From: Mycobacterium sp.
Lineage (GTDB): Bacteria > Actinomycetota > Actinomycetes > Mycobacteriales > Mycobacteriaceae
DNA: 64,000 nt
NCBI RefSeq assembly: GCF_002863225.1
Contig: NZ_PKEK01000051.1
Coordinates: 124,001-188,000, forward strand
Reading direction: 5' to 3'
Part shown: positions 17,051 through 25,283 of the stretch, piece by piece
Numbering within the stretch: the stretch's first letter is position 1
Layout: the number at the start of each line of letters is the position of its first letter
Translations under genes and position numbers: made by a program
Notes under the pieces: model-generated
Told to the model about the DNA's origin: nothing
Database searches by the model: none
The model's input: only the letters and a program-made list of their open reading frames with translations

Positions 17051-17971
17051 ATGAGCACGAACGACACCATCCGACACGACGGTGACAGCTGGGATCTGGC
17101 GTCCAGCGTCGGCGCCACGGCCACGGCGGTGGCCGCCCGGCGCGCCATGGCGTCCAAGGGACCCAACCCGTTGATCGACGATCCGTTCGCCGAGCCGTTG
17201 GTCAGAGCCGTCGGCGTGGAAGCCTTCATCAAGATGGTCGACGGCGAGATCGAACTCGGCGACGACGATCCGGCCTTCACCTCGCAACGACTGGCCGAGG
17301 GAATGGCCGTCCGGACCCGGTTCTTCGACAACTTCTTCGCCGAGTCCGGCGCCGCGGGTGTGCGCCAGGCCGTCATCTTGGCCGCCGGGCTCGACACCCG
17401 TGCCTACCGGCTGAACTGGCCGGCGGGCACCACGGTCTTCGAGGTCGACCAGCCGCAGGTGATCGACTTCAAGAGCCGCACGCTGGCCGACCTGGGCGCG
17501 GCCCCGACCGCGGACCGAAAAGCGGTGGCCGTCGACCTCCGCGACGACTGGGTTGCAGCGTTGCGGGACAACGGGTTCAACTCGCAGCGGCCGACGGCCT
17601 GGATCGCCGAAGGGCTGCTGGGCTACCTGCCGCCGGACGCGCAGGACCGGTTGTTCGACACCATCACCACAGTCAGCTTCAGCGGCAGCCGGATCGGCAC
17701 CGGTTACGTCCCGGACATCCGCGATCGAATCGCCAAGCGGGGCAACGAGATCAGTGATCGCTGGCGCAAGCTCGGGTTGAACCTGAACTGGTCTGAACTG
17801 GTCTATGACGGCGAGCGTAACGACGCCGTGGAGTACCTGGCCGAGCGCGGCTGGCAGACGACCGTGCACACCACGCCGGAGCTGTACGCCGCCAACGGTT
17901 TCGAGTTCCCGGATGCGCCGTCGATGGTCGTCTTCGGCGACATCAGGTACGTCTCGGCCGAACTGCCGTGA
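17051..17971 (+). CDS. SAM-dependent methyltransferase, LCM type, paralogue 2
   Basis: This 306-residue paralogue starts 12 bases after paralogue 1 behind AGGAGG. It has DSWDLASSVGATATAVAARRAM, DDPFAEPLVRAVG, RTRFFDNFF, VILAAGLDTRAYRLNWPAG, TVFEVDQPQVI and AEGLLGYLPPDAQDRLFD. It differs most from the others between the SAM loop and the C-terminus (for example TGYVPDIRDRIAKRG), which in this family shapes the acceptor site. That hints at different substrates, as an inference. The neighbouring AraC gene converges on it with a 7-base gap. Confidence 0.88.
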   Translation: MSTNDTIRHDGDSWDLASSVGATATAVAARRAMASKGPNPLIDDPFAEPLVRAVGVEAFIKMVDGEIELGDDDPAFTSQRLAEGMAVRTRFFDNFFAESGAAGVRQAVILAAGLDTRAYRLNWPAGTTVFEVDQPQVIDFKSRTLADLGAAPTADRKAVAVDLRDDWVAALRDNGFNSQRPTAWIAEGLLGYLPPDAQDRLFDTITTVSFSGSRIGTGYVPDIRDRIAKRGNEISDRWRKLGLNLNWSELVYDGERNDAVEYLAERGWQTTVHTTPELYAANGFEFPDAPSMVVFGDIRYVSAELP

Positions 17972-17978
17972 CGCCGAC

Positions 17979-18854
17979 CTAGTTGCGCGCCAACCCGCTG
18001 TAGTCACGCCAGCTGCGTGGCGAGGCGCCGTGCTTGCGGCGGAACAACCGGCTGAAATAGCCCGGATCCGGGATGCCTACTCGCATCGCGACTTCCTGGA
18101 TGGCGATGTCACTGTCGGTCAACAACTTCCGTGCTTCCGCCATCCGGCGTTCGATGATCCACTCTTGCACGGTGCGGCCGGTTCGGCGGCGCACCACGGT
18201 GGTCAGATGCCCGGCCGTCATACCGACCTCGTGGGCGACATCCCGCAGTGACAGCGGCTCATTGTGCCGTCGGTCGATGATCGCGAAGACCTCCGCGAGC
18301 ATGGGTTCGCCGCTGCGGCGCAGGTCGCCGACGACATCTCCGGCCAGCCGTACGACGTCGATCAGCAGCAGAGTGAGACTTGCCAAGGCGGCCTGCTGGT
18401 AGCCCTCGCGGTGTTCGGCGAGTTCGGACTCGATCGATTCGATCGCCGAATCCCAGTTCGGCCGGCGAGCTTTCGGCAAATCCAGCCGTAGTAGTCCACC
18501 GGATTGCCCGTGCAGGAACGGGAACAGCAGGGGATGCGTCCGCCAGGTCGGCCAGGGCGACTGCGCATCCTCACCCAGCGCGGCCGGATCGAACAGCACC
18601 CCAATTCCACCGTCGAGGTCGCCGAGCTTCTGCGGGTCGAGCACCTCCCCGGCCGCCACCACGTACACCGACCCGACCGCCGGCCGGTACCACAATGCCG
18701 GGAAATCGTGGATGTGGCGGCCGTGGTTGCGCACCTGGCCGCCTCGGCGGATCACCGACAACGGCGGCGTGTGCGGGTCGGTGCGGTACTGGTAGACAGG
18801 CACTCCGCTGCGGTGCCGGATCAGCCTCGTCGGCGCGGCCATCTCTTCAGGCAT
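17979..18854 (-). CDS. AraC-family transcriptional regulator
   Basis: From the ATG at 18854 the product has 291 residues. It has a cupin-like N-terminal part (GGQVRNHGRHIHDFPALWYRPA, about residues 35-60). The C-terminal AraC DNA-binding domain follows (LSLRDVAHEVGMTAGHLTTVVRRRTG, IAIQEVAMRVGIPDPGYFSRLFRRKHGASPRSWRDY). An upstream GTG at 18890 would add 12 residues, but the stretch between 18869 and 18896 holds 11-base-phased direct repeats that look like operator DNA, so I prefer 18854. It is divergent from a class I methyltransferase gene and splits the LCM array. It may regulate that divergent gene. Confidence 0.88.
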   Translation of the reverse strand: MPEEMAAPTRLIRHRSGVPVYQYRTDPHTPPLSVIRRGGQVRNHGRHIHDFPALWYRPAVGSVYVVAAGEVLDPQKLGDLDGGIGVLFDPAALGEDAQSPWPTWRTHPLLFPFLHGQSGGLLRLDLPKARRPNWDSAIESIESELAEHREGYQQAALASLTLLLIDVVRLAGDVVGDLRRSGEPMLAEVFAIIDRRHNEPLSLRDVAHEVGMTAGHLTTVVRRRTGRTVQEWIIERRMAEARKLLTDSDIAIQEVAMRVGIPDPGYFSRLFRRKHGASPRSWRDYSGLARN

Positions 18855-18868
18855 TGAACCGAAGATAG

Positions 18869-18896
18869 TCCAAGTATCGTCAAAGATCACTCAAAC
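18869..18896. promoter_or_regulatory. Three direct repeats at 11-bp spacing, AraC-type operator
   Basis: TCCAAG (18869), TCAAAG (18880) and TCAAAC (18891) lie exactly 11 bases apart, on one face of the helix. They are in the gap between the AraC gene and the divergent methyltransferase. AraC proteins bind such helically phased direct repeats, so this is a likely operator for the adjacent regulator. Confidence 0.5.
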
Positions 18897-18919
18897 CTGT
18901 TCAGCCCCGGTATCCGAGG

Positions 18920-19576
18920 ATGAATGACATGACCAAACATCATCCTCACGACTACATGCCCGCCGCCCAGCACGACGCCCTGCTGCCCGCCTACGATGTG
19001 CTGTCACGCGCGCTGGGCATCGGCAGAATTCACCGGACGCTGGTGGAGCAGGCCGAACTCGCCGACGGTCATCGGGTGCTGGAGATCGGCAGCGGAACCG
19101 GCAACCTCACCCTGCGCGCCAAGCGTTCGCGACCCGCGGCGGACGTGGTCGGCGTGGACCCCGACCCGCTCGCCCTGGCTCGCGCGCGACGAAAGATCGA
19201 CCATCAGAACGGGATTCGCTTCGACCACGGCTACGCCCAACAGCTACCGTACGCCGACGCCGAATTCGACCGGGTGCTGTCGTCGTTGATGCTGCACCAC
19301 CTCGACAGCCAGGCAAAAGCCGCCGCGGCGGCCGAGGCGTTCCGGGTGCTGCGTCCCGGCGGCCGCCTACACGTGGTCGACGTCGACGCCGACGCGACCG
19401 AGCCGCACGGCCCGCTCGGGCGGTTCCTTGCGCGACGCCGGCACGCCGCCGCGCACTTCGGCGAATCGATCCCAGACCTGCTCAGCACGGCCGGATTCGA
19501 CTGCACCGAGGCCGGCACACGACGGCACCCCGTCATCGGACACCTCGCGTTCTACCGCGCGACCCGGCCCCGTTAA
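18920..19576 (+). CDS. Class I SAM-dependent methyltransferase (UbiE/Methyltransf_11-like)
   Basis: The 218-residue product is unrelated to the LCM paralogues around it. It has a classic Rossmann SAM site: motif I HRVLEIGSGTGNLTLRA (about 54-70), acidic VVGVDPDPLALARAR, motif IV DRVLSSLMLHHLD and AFRVLRPGGRLHVVDVD. A His-rich start (MTKHHPHDYMP) precedes the fold; the second Met (MTKHH) is an alternative start. It is divergent from the AraC regulator, with 65 bases between the starts, and 64 bases upstream of LCM paralogue 3. The substrate is unknown. Confidence 0.85.
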   Translation: MNDMTKHHPHDYMPAAQHDALLPAYDVLSRALGIGRIHRTLVEQAELADGHRVLEIGSGTGNLTLRAKRSRPAADVVGVDPDPLALARARRKIDHQNGIRFDHGYAQQLPYADAEFDRVLSSLMLHHLDSQAKAAAAAEAFRVLRPGGRLHVVDVDADATEPHGPLGRFLARRRHAAAHFGESIPDLLSTAGFDCTEAGTRRHPVIGHLAFYRATRPR

Positions 19577-19599
19577 CCCGCGATGGTAGCCTCGTTATA

Positions 19600-19610
19600 T
19601 TGGCTAAATA
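19600..19610 (+). promoter_or_regulatory. Shared motif TTGGCTAAATA, copy 2
   Basis: This is an exact repeat of the 11-base motif at 16077. It is placed 31 bases before the start of LCM paralogue 3, the head gene of the second sub-array. Flanking sequence is different apart from AT-richness, so chance descent from duplication of the whole promoter is not obvious. Confidence 0.35.
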
Positions 19611-19640
19611 ACCACTCGGCCTCGAGGCGAAGGGACGGCG

Positions 19641-20573
19641 ATGGCACGCACCGACGACGACACCTGGGACCTGGCATCGAGCGTCGGCGCGACCGCGACG
19701 ATGGTCGCGTCGGCCCGCGCGATGGCCACCAAGGCCGATCAGCCACTGATCAACGACCCGTACGCCGAACCGTTGGTCAAGGCGGTGGGCCTCGACCTGT
19801 TCACCAAGCTGGCGACCGGCGAGTTGTCCCCCGCCGACCTCGAGGAGGACGGCGCGGCGCCCAGCGCCCAGCGAATGACCGACAACATGGCGGTCCGCAC
19901 GAAGTTCTTCGACGAGTTCTTCATCGAAGCGACGGCCGCGGGCATCAGTCAGGCGGTGATCCTGGCGTCCGGGCTCGACTCGCGGGCCTACCGCCTACCC
20001 TGGCCCGACGGCACCGTCGTCTACGAGATCGACCAGCCACAGGTCATCGAATTCAAGTCGCGCACGCTGGCCGAGCTGGGCGCGGAGCCGACCGCGCAGC
20101 GGCGCACGGTGGCCATCGATCTGCGCGACGACTGGCCGGCGGCGCTGAAGGCCGCAGGCTTCGACCCCGGCCTGCCCAGCGCCTGGAGCGCCGAGGGCCT
20201 GCTGGGCTACCTCCCGCCCGATGCGCAGGATCGACTGTTGGACACCATCACCGCGCTCAGCGCCCCGGGAAGCCGGATCGCCACCGAGAGCGGACCGTCC
20301 CGTGACGAAGCCCACCGGGAGCGGATCCGGGCGCGGATGCAGCTGGTGGCCGAGCGCTGGCGTAAACACGGACTCGATCTGGACATGACGCAGTTGGTCT
20401 ACGACGGCGACCGCAACGAAGCGTCGCCGTACCTGGCCGATCTGGGCTGGCAGATGGGCGGGAGCACCATCCGAGAGTTGTTCGCCGCCAATGGTCTTGA
20501 GCCGCTGCTCGAAGATGATTTGCCGTTCGCCGACCGGCTCTACGTCAGCGGAACGCTGGTCGGCAAGAACTAG
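19641..20573 (+). CDS. SAM-dependent methyltransferase, LCM type, paralogue 3
   Basis: The 310-residue product opens MARTDDDTWDLASSVGATATMVASARAM. It carries NDPYAEPLVKAVG, RTKFFDEFF, VILASGLDSRAYRLPWPDG, VVYEIDQPQVIEFKSRTLAELG and AEGLLGYLPPDAQDRLLD. It heads the second run of three tight paralogues, with gaps of 9 and 7 bases. The DNA around its first 20 codons is nearly the same as in paralogues 4 and 5, a sign of recent duplication or gene conversion. Predicted O-methyltransferase; substrate unknown. Confidence 0.88.
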   Translation: MARTDDDTWDLASSVGATATMVASARAMATKADQPLINDPYAEPLVKAVGLDLFTKLATGELSPADLEEDGAAPSAQRMTDNMAVRTKFFDEFFIEATAAGISQAVILASGLDSRAYRLPWPDGTVVYEIDQPQVIEFKSRTLAELGAEPTAQRRTVAIDLRDDWPAALKAAGFDPGLPSAWSAEGLLGYLPPDAQDRLLDTITALSAPGSRIATESGPSRDEAHRERIRARMQLVAERWRKHGLDLDMTQLVYDGDRNEASPYLADLGWQMGGSTIRELFAANGLEPLLEDDLPFADRLYVSGTLVGKN

Positions 20574-20582
20574 GAGGCACCG

Positions 20583-21482
20583 ATGCCACGCACCGACGAC
20601 GACAGCTGGGACCTGGCCTCCAGCGTCGGCGCGACCGCGACGATGGTCGCCGCCGCCCGTGCGCTGGCGTCACAGGGCCCCGAGCCGTTGCTCGACGACC
20701 CGTTCGCCGGTCCGCTGGTGCGCGCCGTGGGCATGGCTCCGTTCATCCGACTGATCGACGGCGACGTCGACGATGACGGCCCGGGCCTGAACCGCGAGGC
20801 ACGGGCCCAGCAAATGACAGTGCGCACAAGGTTCTTCGACGACTTTTTCGTCACCGCCAGCCAGGAGGGAATCCGGCAGGCGGTCATTCTCGCCTCCGGC
20901 CTGGACACCCGGGCCTACCGACTGCCGTGGTCGGCGGGCACCGTCGTCTACGAGGTCGACCAACCGCAGGTCATCGAATTCAAGACCACGACCCTGGCCG
21001 GTCTCGGAGCGGACCCGACCGCCGAACGCCGAACTGTCGCCGTCGATCTCCGTGAAGACTGGCCAACGGCACTGCGCGAGCACGGTTTCGACACCAGCCA
21101 GCCGACCGCGTGGAGCGCCGAGGGGCTGCTCCCCTATCTACCTGCCGACGCCCAGGACCGACTGTTCGACAACATCGCCGCTCTCAGCGCCACCGGCAGC
21201 CGGCTCGCGACCGAGAACATCTCCGACCCGGATGCGTTCTCCGGGGAGAAGTTGCAGCGCCTCGGCGACCGGTGGCGGCGAGCCGGATTCGACCTGAATC
21301 CGGCCGATCTGTTCTACCAAGGCGAACGCAACGTCGTGATCGACTATCTGACCGAGCACGGCTGGCGGGTCGAGAATCATCCCGCCCTCGCGTTGTACGA
21401 ACGCAATGGATTCCCCTTCCCGGACGACGAATCGATGACGGTGTTCCGGGAAATGAGTTACGTCGCAGCGACCCGGACATAG
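20583..21482 (+). CDS. SAM-dependent methyltransferase, LCM type, paralogue 4
   Basis: The 299-residue product opens MPRTDDDSWDLASSVGATATMVAAARAL. It has DDPFAGPLVRAVG, RTRFFDDFF, VILASGLDTRAYRLPWSAG, VVYEVDQPQVIEFKTTTLAGLG and AEGLLPYLPADAQDRLFDN. It starts 9 bases after paralogue 3 behind AGGAGG. The C-terminal acceptor region (SDPDAFSGEKLQRLGDRWR) differs from its neighbours, so the paralogues are not simple redundant copies. Confidence 0.88.
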   Translation: MPRTDDDSWDLASSVGATATMVAAARALASQGPEPLLDDPFAGPLVRAVGMAPFIRLIDGDVDDDGPGLNREARAQQMTVRTRFFDDFFVTASQEGIRQAVILASGLDTRAYRLPWSAGTVVYEVDQPQVIEFKTTTLAGLGADPTAERRTVAVDLREDWPTALREHGFDTSQPTAWSAEGLLPYLPADAQDRLFDNIAALSATGSRLATENISDPDAFSGEKLQRLGDRWRRAGFDLNPADLFYQGERNVVIDYLTEHGWRVENHPALALYERNGFPFPDDESMTVFREMSYVAATRT

Positions 21483-21489
21483 GACGGCA

Positions 21490-22404
21490 ATGACACGCAC
21501 CGATGACGACAGCTGGGATCTGGCTTCCAGCGTGGGTGCCACCGCGACCATGGTCGCCGCTGGTCGCGCCATGGCGACCAACGATGCCAGGGCCCTGATC
21601 AACGATCCGTACGCCGAGCCGTTGGTGCGGGCGGTCGGGCTGGACTTTTTCGTCAAGATGATCGACGGTGAACTCGATCTTTCGCTGCAGCCGAATTCGT
21701 CGCCGGACCGCATGCAGGCCATCGCCGACGGAATGGGCTTGCGCACCAAGTACTTCGACGACTATCTACTGGCCGCCGCCGACACCGGCATACGGCAGGT
21801 GGTGATTCTGGCTTCCGGTCTGGACGCCCGCGCCTACCGGCTGGATTGGCCCGCCGGCACCGTGGTGTACGAGATCGACCAGCCACAGGTGATCGAGTTC
21901 AAGACACGCACGCTCGCCGACCTGGGCGCGGCGCCCACCGCGACGCGTCGCACCGTCGCCATCGACTTGCGCGGCGACTGGCCGGCCGCACTGCGGGACG
22001 CCGGACTGGACACCAGCGCGCCGACGGCCTGGCTGGCCGAGGGCCTGCTGATCTACCTGCCGCCAGAAGCTCAGGATCGGTTGTTCGACAACATCACCGC
22101 GTTGAGCGCGCCGGGTAGCACCGTCGCCACCGAATACGTGCCGGGCATCGTCGATTTCGACGTCGACAAGGCACGCGAGATGATGGCCCCGTTCCGCCAG
22201 CACGGCGTCGACATCGACATGCCCTCGCTGATCTACACCGGCCAGCGCAACCACGTCGTCGATTACCTGCGCGCTAAGTCGTGGGACGTCGTCGACACGT
22301 CACGCGCGGACCTCTTCACCGCCAACGGCCGCGCCGTGCCCAAACCGGAGAACGACGATCCGCTGGGCGAAATCATCTACATCAGCGCAACATTCGCCGG
22401 CTAG
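21490..22404 (+). CDS. SAM-dependent methyltransferase, LCM type, paralogue 5
   Basis: The 304-residue product opens MTRTDDDSWDLASSVGATATMVAAGRAM. It has NDPYAEPLVRAVG, LRTKYFDDYLL, VILASGLDARAYRLDWPAG, VVYEIDQPQVIEFKTRTLADLG and AEGLLIYLPPEAQDRLFDN. It ends the array, 7 bases after paralogue 4. The convergent sppA gene stops 28 bases beyond its stop, with a 16-base tandem duplication in between. Position beside sppA matches the M. tuberculosis Rv0725c/Rv0726c region. Confidence 0.88.
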   Translation: MTRTDDDSWDLASSVGATATMVAAGRAMATNDARALINDPYAEPLVRAVGLDFFVKMIDGELDLSLQPNSSPDRMQAIADGMGLRTKYFDDYLLAAADTGIRQVVILASGLDARAYRLDWPAGTVVYEIDQPQVIEFKTRTLADLGAAPTATRRTVAIDLRGDWPAALRDAGLDTSAPTAWLAEGLLIYLPPEAQDRLFDNITALSAPGSTVATEYVPGIVDFDVDKAREMMAPFRQHGVDIDMPSLIYTGQRNHVVDYLRAKSWDVVDTSRADLFTANGRAVPKPENDDPLGEIIYISATFAG

Positions 22405-22416
22405 CAGCGGGACTGC

Positions 22417-22448
22417 TCAGAAGCTGGACTGGTCAGAAGCTGGACTGG
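22417..22448. repeat. 16-bp perfect tandem duplication at the sppA stop
   Basis: TCAGAAGCTGGACTGG occurs twice with no gap, at 22417-22432 and 22433-22448. The second copy contains the last codons and stop of sppA (minus strand). The first lies just past that stop and repeats the same stop sequence. It is a recent slippage-type duplication without effect on the frame. Confidence 0.9.
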
Positions 22449-24205
22449 CCCAGCCACAGCACATTCGCTCCGGTCAGCGACCGCTCGGCCTGTGCGACGA
22501 GGCCGGCCACCGACGCGGTGATCAACCCGCCCAACGCATCCGGCAGCGACGCCGCCGCGGGTTGCGACGAGGCACGCGGCCGAAGCAACTCCCACACCGA
22601 CGAGCCCGGATAGCCGACGAGGCGCACCTTGTCGTCTTCGTCCAGCCCGGCCAGCACTTTGGCCTTGCGCACCGCGGTCCGCAATCCGCCGAGCTCGTCG
22701 ACCAGGCCGTGCTCGAGCGCGTCGGCACCGGTCCAGACCCGGCCGCGAGCCACCGCGTCGACCGCGTCGACACTGAGGTTGCGACCCTCTGCCACCCGCT
22801 CGACGAAGTCGGTGTAGAACAGGTCGGCTTCGGCTTCGACCTGCGCCTGCTGCTCCGCCGTGAACGGCGCGTTGATCGACCAGGCGTCGGCATTGGCGTT
22901 GGTACGCACCGCATCTGAGCCCACACCCAGCCGGTCCTTCAGGTCGCGCGCGATCAGCTTTCCGGTGATGACGCCGATCGAGCCGGTGATCGTTCCCGCG
23001 TTGGCGACAATCGCGTCGGCGCACATCGAGACGTAGTAGCCGCCCGAGGCAGCGACCGCACCCATCGACGCCACCACCGGCTTGCCGCGCTCACGGGCCT
23101 TCTTGACCTCCCGCCAGATGGTCTCCGACGCGGTGACCGAACCACCCGGCGAGTCGACCCGCAGCACGATCGCCGACACCGAATCGTCGTGCGCCGCCTC
23201 GCGCAGCGCCGCCGCGATGGTGTCGCCACCGGCGTTCGACGAGCCGAGCGGCACCCGCGAGCCGCCGCGTCCGCTGACGATCGGCCCGGCGACGGTGACA
23301 ACGGCGATCGTCGACTTGGGCCCGCGCCCAGGCATCGACGGCCCACCCGGACCGGTGGCCCGCGCGTAGCGACTGACGAACAGCCGCGGCGGGGCGTCCT
23401 TGTCGTCGGCATCGCTCGAGATGCCTTCGCTGTCAGCCAGTTCCGCGATACGCGCGTACGCCTCGTCGCGGAAGCCGACCCGGTCGATCAGTCCTGACTC
23501 GACGGCGACGTCGCGCAGCAGCGGCGCACGGTCGGCCAGACTGTCCAGGCTGTCCTGGCTGATCTTGCGCGACTCGGCGATCGCCTGCCACACCTGGCCG
23601 CGAAGGCTTTCCAGTAGCCGGGTGTCGGCTTCCCGATGCGCGTCGGTGTAGCCGGCCTGAGTGAAAAGGTTTGCCGCGGACTTGTATTCACCGCGTGCGA
23701 CGAACTGCGCTTCGATGCCGGCTTTGTCCAGCGCGTCACGCAGGAACAACGCGTTGGTCGCGAACCCGATCAGCCCGACAGTGCCCGAGGGCTGCATCCA
23801 CACTTCCCCGAACGCCGATGCCAGGTAGTACGACAACGTGCCCGGGTACGTCTCGGACCAGGCCAGCGACGGCTTCTTGGCGGAGAACGCCGCGATGGCC
23901 TCGCGCAACTCCTGAACCGGGCCGGCCGCGGCGGCCGGGAGCTGGACCTGAGCGATCAGCCCCGCGACCCGAGGGTCCTCGGCGGCACGGTGCAGGGCGG
24001 CGACGGCCTCGCGTAACACCAGGGGACGTCCACCGCCGGTGATGATCGCCAGCGGATCCAGGCCACTGGTCTCCGGCGGCGCGACCCGAAGGTCGAGTTC
24101 GAGCACGCAGCCATTGGGAACGCCACGGTGGCGGGCGGTGTCCACCCGGCGGGCCAGCGCGCGGACGTCGTCGATGCCCGGCGGATCGGGCAGGAAGGAG
24201 AACAT
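22433..24205 (-). CDS. sppA: Signal peptide peptidase SppA, 67K type
   Basis: SppA degrades cleaved signal peptides in the membrane. The 590-residue product is the long, two-domain form. The N-terminal half carries the general-base Lys in RGEYKSAANLF (about residue 200). The C-terminal half carries the nucleophile Ser in MGAVAASGGYYVSM (about residue 390), as in the E. coli protein where the pair comes from the two halves. No obvious N-terminal transmembrane helix is visible, so membrane attachment is unclear. In M. tuberculosis sppA (Rv0724) lies next to rplO; here two unrelated genes separate them. Confidence 0.92.
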   Translation of the reverse strand: MFSFLPDPPGIDDVRALARRVDTARHRGVPNGCVLELDLRVAPPETSGLDPLAIITGGGRPLVLREAVAALHRAAEDPRVAGLIAQVQLPAAAAGPVQELREAIAAFSAKKPSLAWSETYPGTLSYYLASAFGEVWMQPSGTVGLIGFATNALFLRDALDKAGIEAQFVARGEYKSAANLFTQAGYTDAHREADTRLLESLRGQVWQAIAESRKISQDSLDSLADRAPLLRDVAVESGLIDRVGFRDEAYARIAELADSEGISSDADDKDAPPRLFVSRYARATGPGGPSMPGRGPKSTIAVVTVAGPIVSGRGGSRVPLGSSNAGGDTIAAALREAAHDDSVSAIVLRVDSPGGSVTASETIWREVKKARERGKPVVASMGAVAASGGYYVSMCADAIVANAGTITGSIGVITGKLIARDLKDRLGVGSDAVRTNANADAWSINAPFTAEQQAQVEAEADLFYTDFVERVAEGRNLSVDAVDAVARGRVWTGADALEHGLVDELGGLRTAVRKAKVLAGLDEDDKVRLVGYPGSSVWELLRPRASSQPAAASLPDALGGLITASVAGLVAQAERSLTGANVLWLGQSSF

Positions 24206-24243
24206 GCAACGAGCCTACCGATGGCGCGCCGTACCGTGATGGG

Positions 24244-25170
24244 GTGCGATTCTCGATCTCCATTCCTCAGCTCGACACCACCGGTTTCGACTCAGCCGGC
24301 GTGCGCGACTATCTGGCCCGGGCCGAGGAGCTCGGCTTCGAAGCCGGCTGGGTGCTCGAGCAGATCATCGGCCCGACGCCGCTGATCGCGCCGCTGGAAC
24401 TGCTGGCCTACGCCGCCGCCTGCACAACGCGGCTGCGCCTCGGTGTGGCGGTGCTGGTCTCGTCCCTGCACGATCCACTGCAGTTGGCGTCGTCGATCAC
24501 CGCCGTGGACCGACTCAGTCACGGCAGGCTTGATGTCGGGGTGGCGCCCGGTGGTGGGGGGCGCAGATTCGCCGCGTTCGGGGTGGACGACAAGACGTTC
24601 GTGAGTAGCTTCACCGAGGGGCTCGAGCTGATGAAGGCGGCGTGGTCGGACAACCCGCGGGTGACGTTCGACGGCCGCTTCCGGCAGGTCGACGATCTGC
24701 CGATTCAGCCCAAACCCGTGCAGCGGCCGCATCCACCGATCTGGTTCGGCGGCCGGGCGCCCAAGGCACTGGCCCGCGCTGTGCGCCACGGCGATGCGTT
24801 TCTCGGTGCGGGTTCGTCGACCACCGCCGCGTTCGCCGAGGTGGTCCAGACCCTGCGGCGCGAGTTGGCCGAGCAGAACCGGGATTCCGCAGATTTTCCG
24901 ATCGGGAAGCGGGTCTATCTGATGATCGACGACGACCCGGCTCGTGCGCGTGAGCAGGTGCTCGACGGGCTGCACCGCATCTACGGCGGGATGCCCGGAA
25001 TCGACGACGTGCCGTTGTCCGGCACCGTCGACGATGTGGTGTCCGGTCTGCACGAGGTCATCGATGCCGGCGCCGAGACGATTCTGCTCAACCCGGTCGG
25101 CGGCACCGTCGCCGAGGACCGCGAGCAGATGGAACGGCTTGCCGCAGAAGTCATTCCGCAACTGAACTGA
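24244..25170 (+). CDS. LLM-class flavin/F420-dependent oxidoreductase
   Basis: The 308-residue product from a GTG start has the luciferase-like TIM barrel. Segments include MRFSISIPQLD, LARAEELGFEAGWVLEQI, TTRLRLGVAVLV, DRLSHGRLDVGVAPGGG and PHPPIWFGGRAPKALARAVRHGDAFLGAG. Mycobacterial members usually use coenzyme F420, which is family knowledge. It starts 38 bases from the divergent sppA start, so the two promoters must overlap. The substrate cannot be told. It is absent from this position in M. tuberculosis, so it is part of an insertion between sppA and rplO. Confidence 0.87.
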   Translation: MRFSISIPQLDTTGFDSAGVRDYLARAEELGFEAGWVLEQIIGPTPLIAPLELLAYAAACTTRLRLGVAVLVSSLHDPLQLASSITAVDRLSHGRLDVGVAPGGGGRRFAAFGVDDKTFVSSFTEGLELMKAAWSDNPRVTFDGRFRQVDDLPIQPKPVQRPHPPIWFGGRAPKALARAVRHGDAFLGAGSSTTAAFAEVVQTLRRELAEQNRDSADFPIGKRVYLMIDDDPARAREQVLDGLHRIYGGMPGIDDVPLSGTVDDVVSGLHEVIDAGAETILLNPVGGTVAEDREQMERLAAEVIPQLN

Positions 25171-25283
25171 GTCACACCGGCCTCGTCGGTCGCTCTCCCG
25201 GTCGACGCTCCGTGACCACGGTTTCGACAATGGGTGCTTCCGAACCGACGGTGCCGATGTGGCGTGTGGTGTATAACCACTCA

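Noticed and set aside
16088..18007. Open frame of 639 codons on the minus strand
   Set aside because: It is antisense to methyltransferase paralogues 1 and 2; its internal repeats simply mirror the two paralogous genes.
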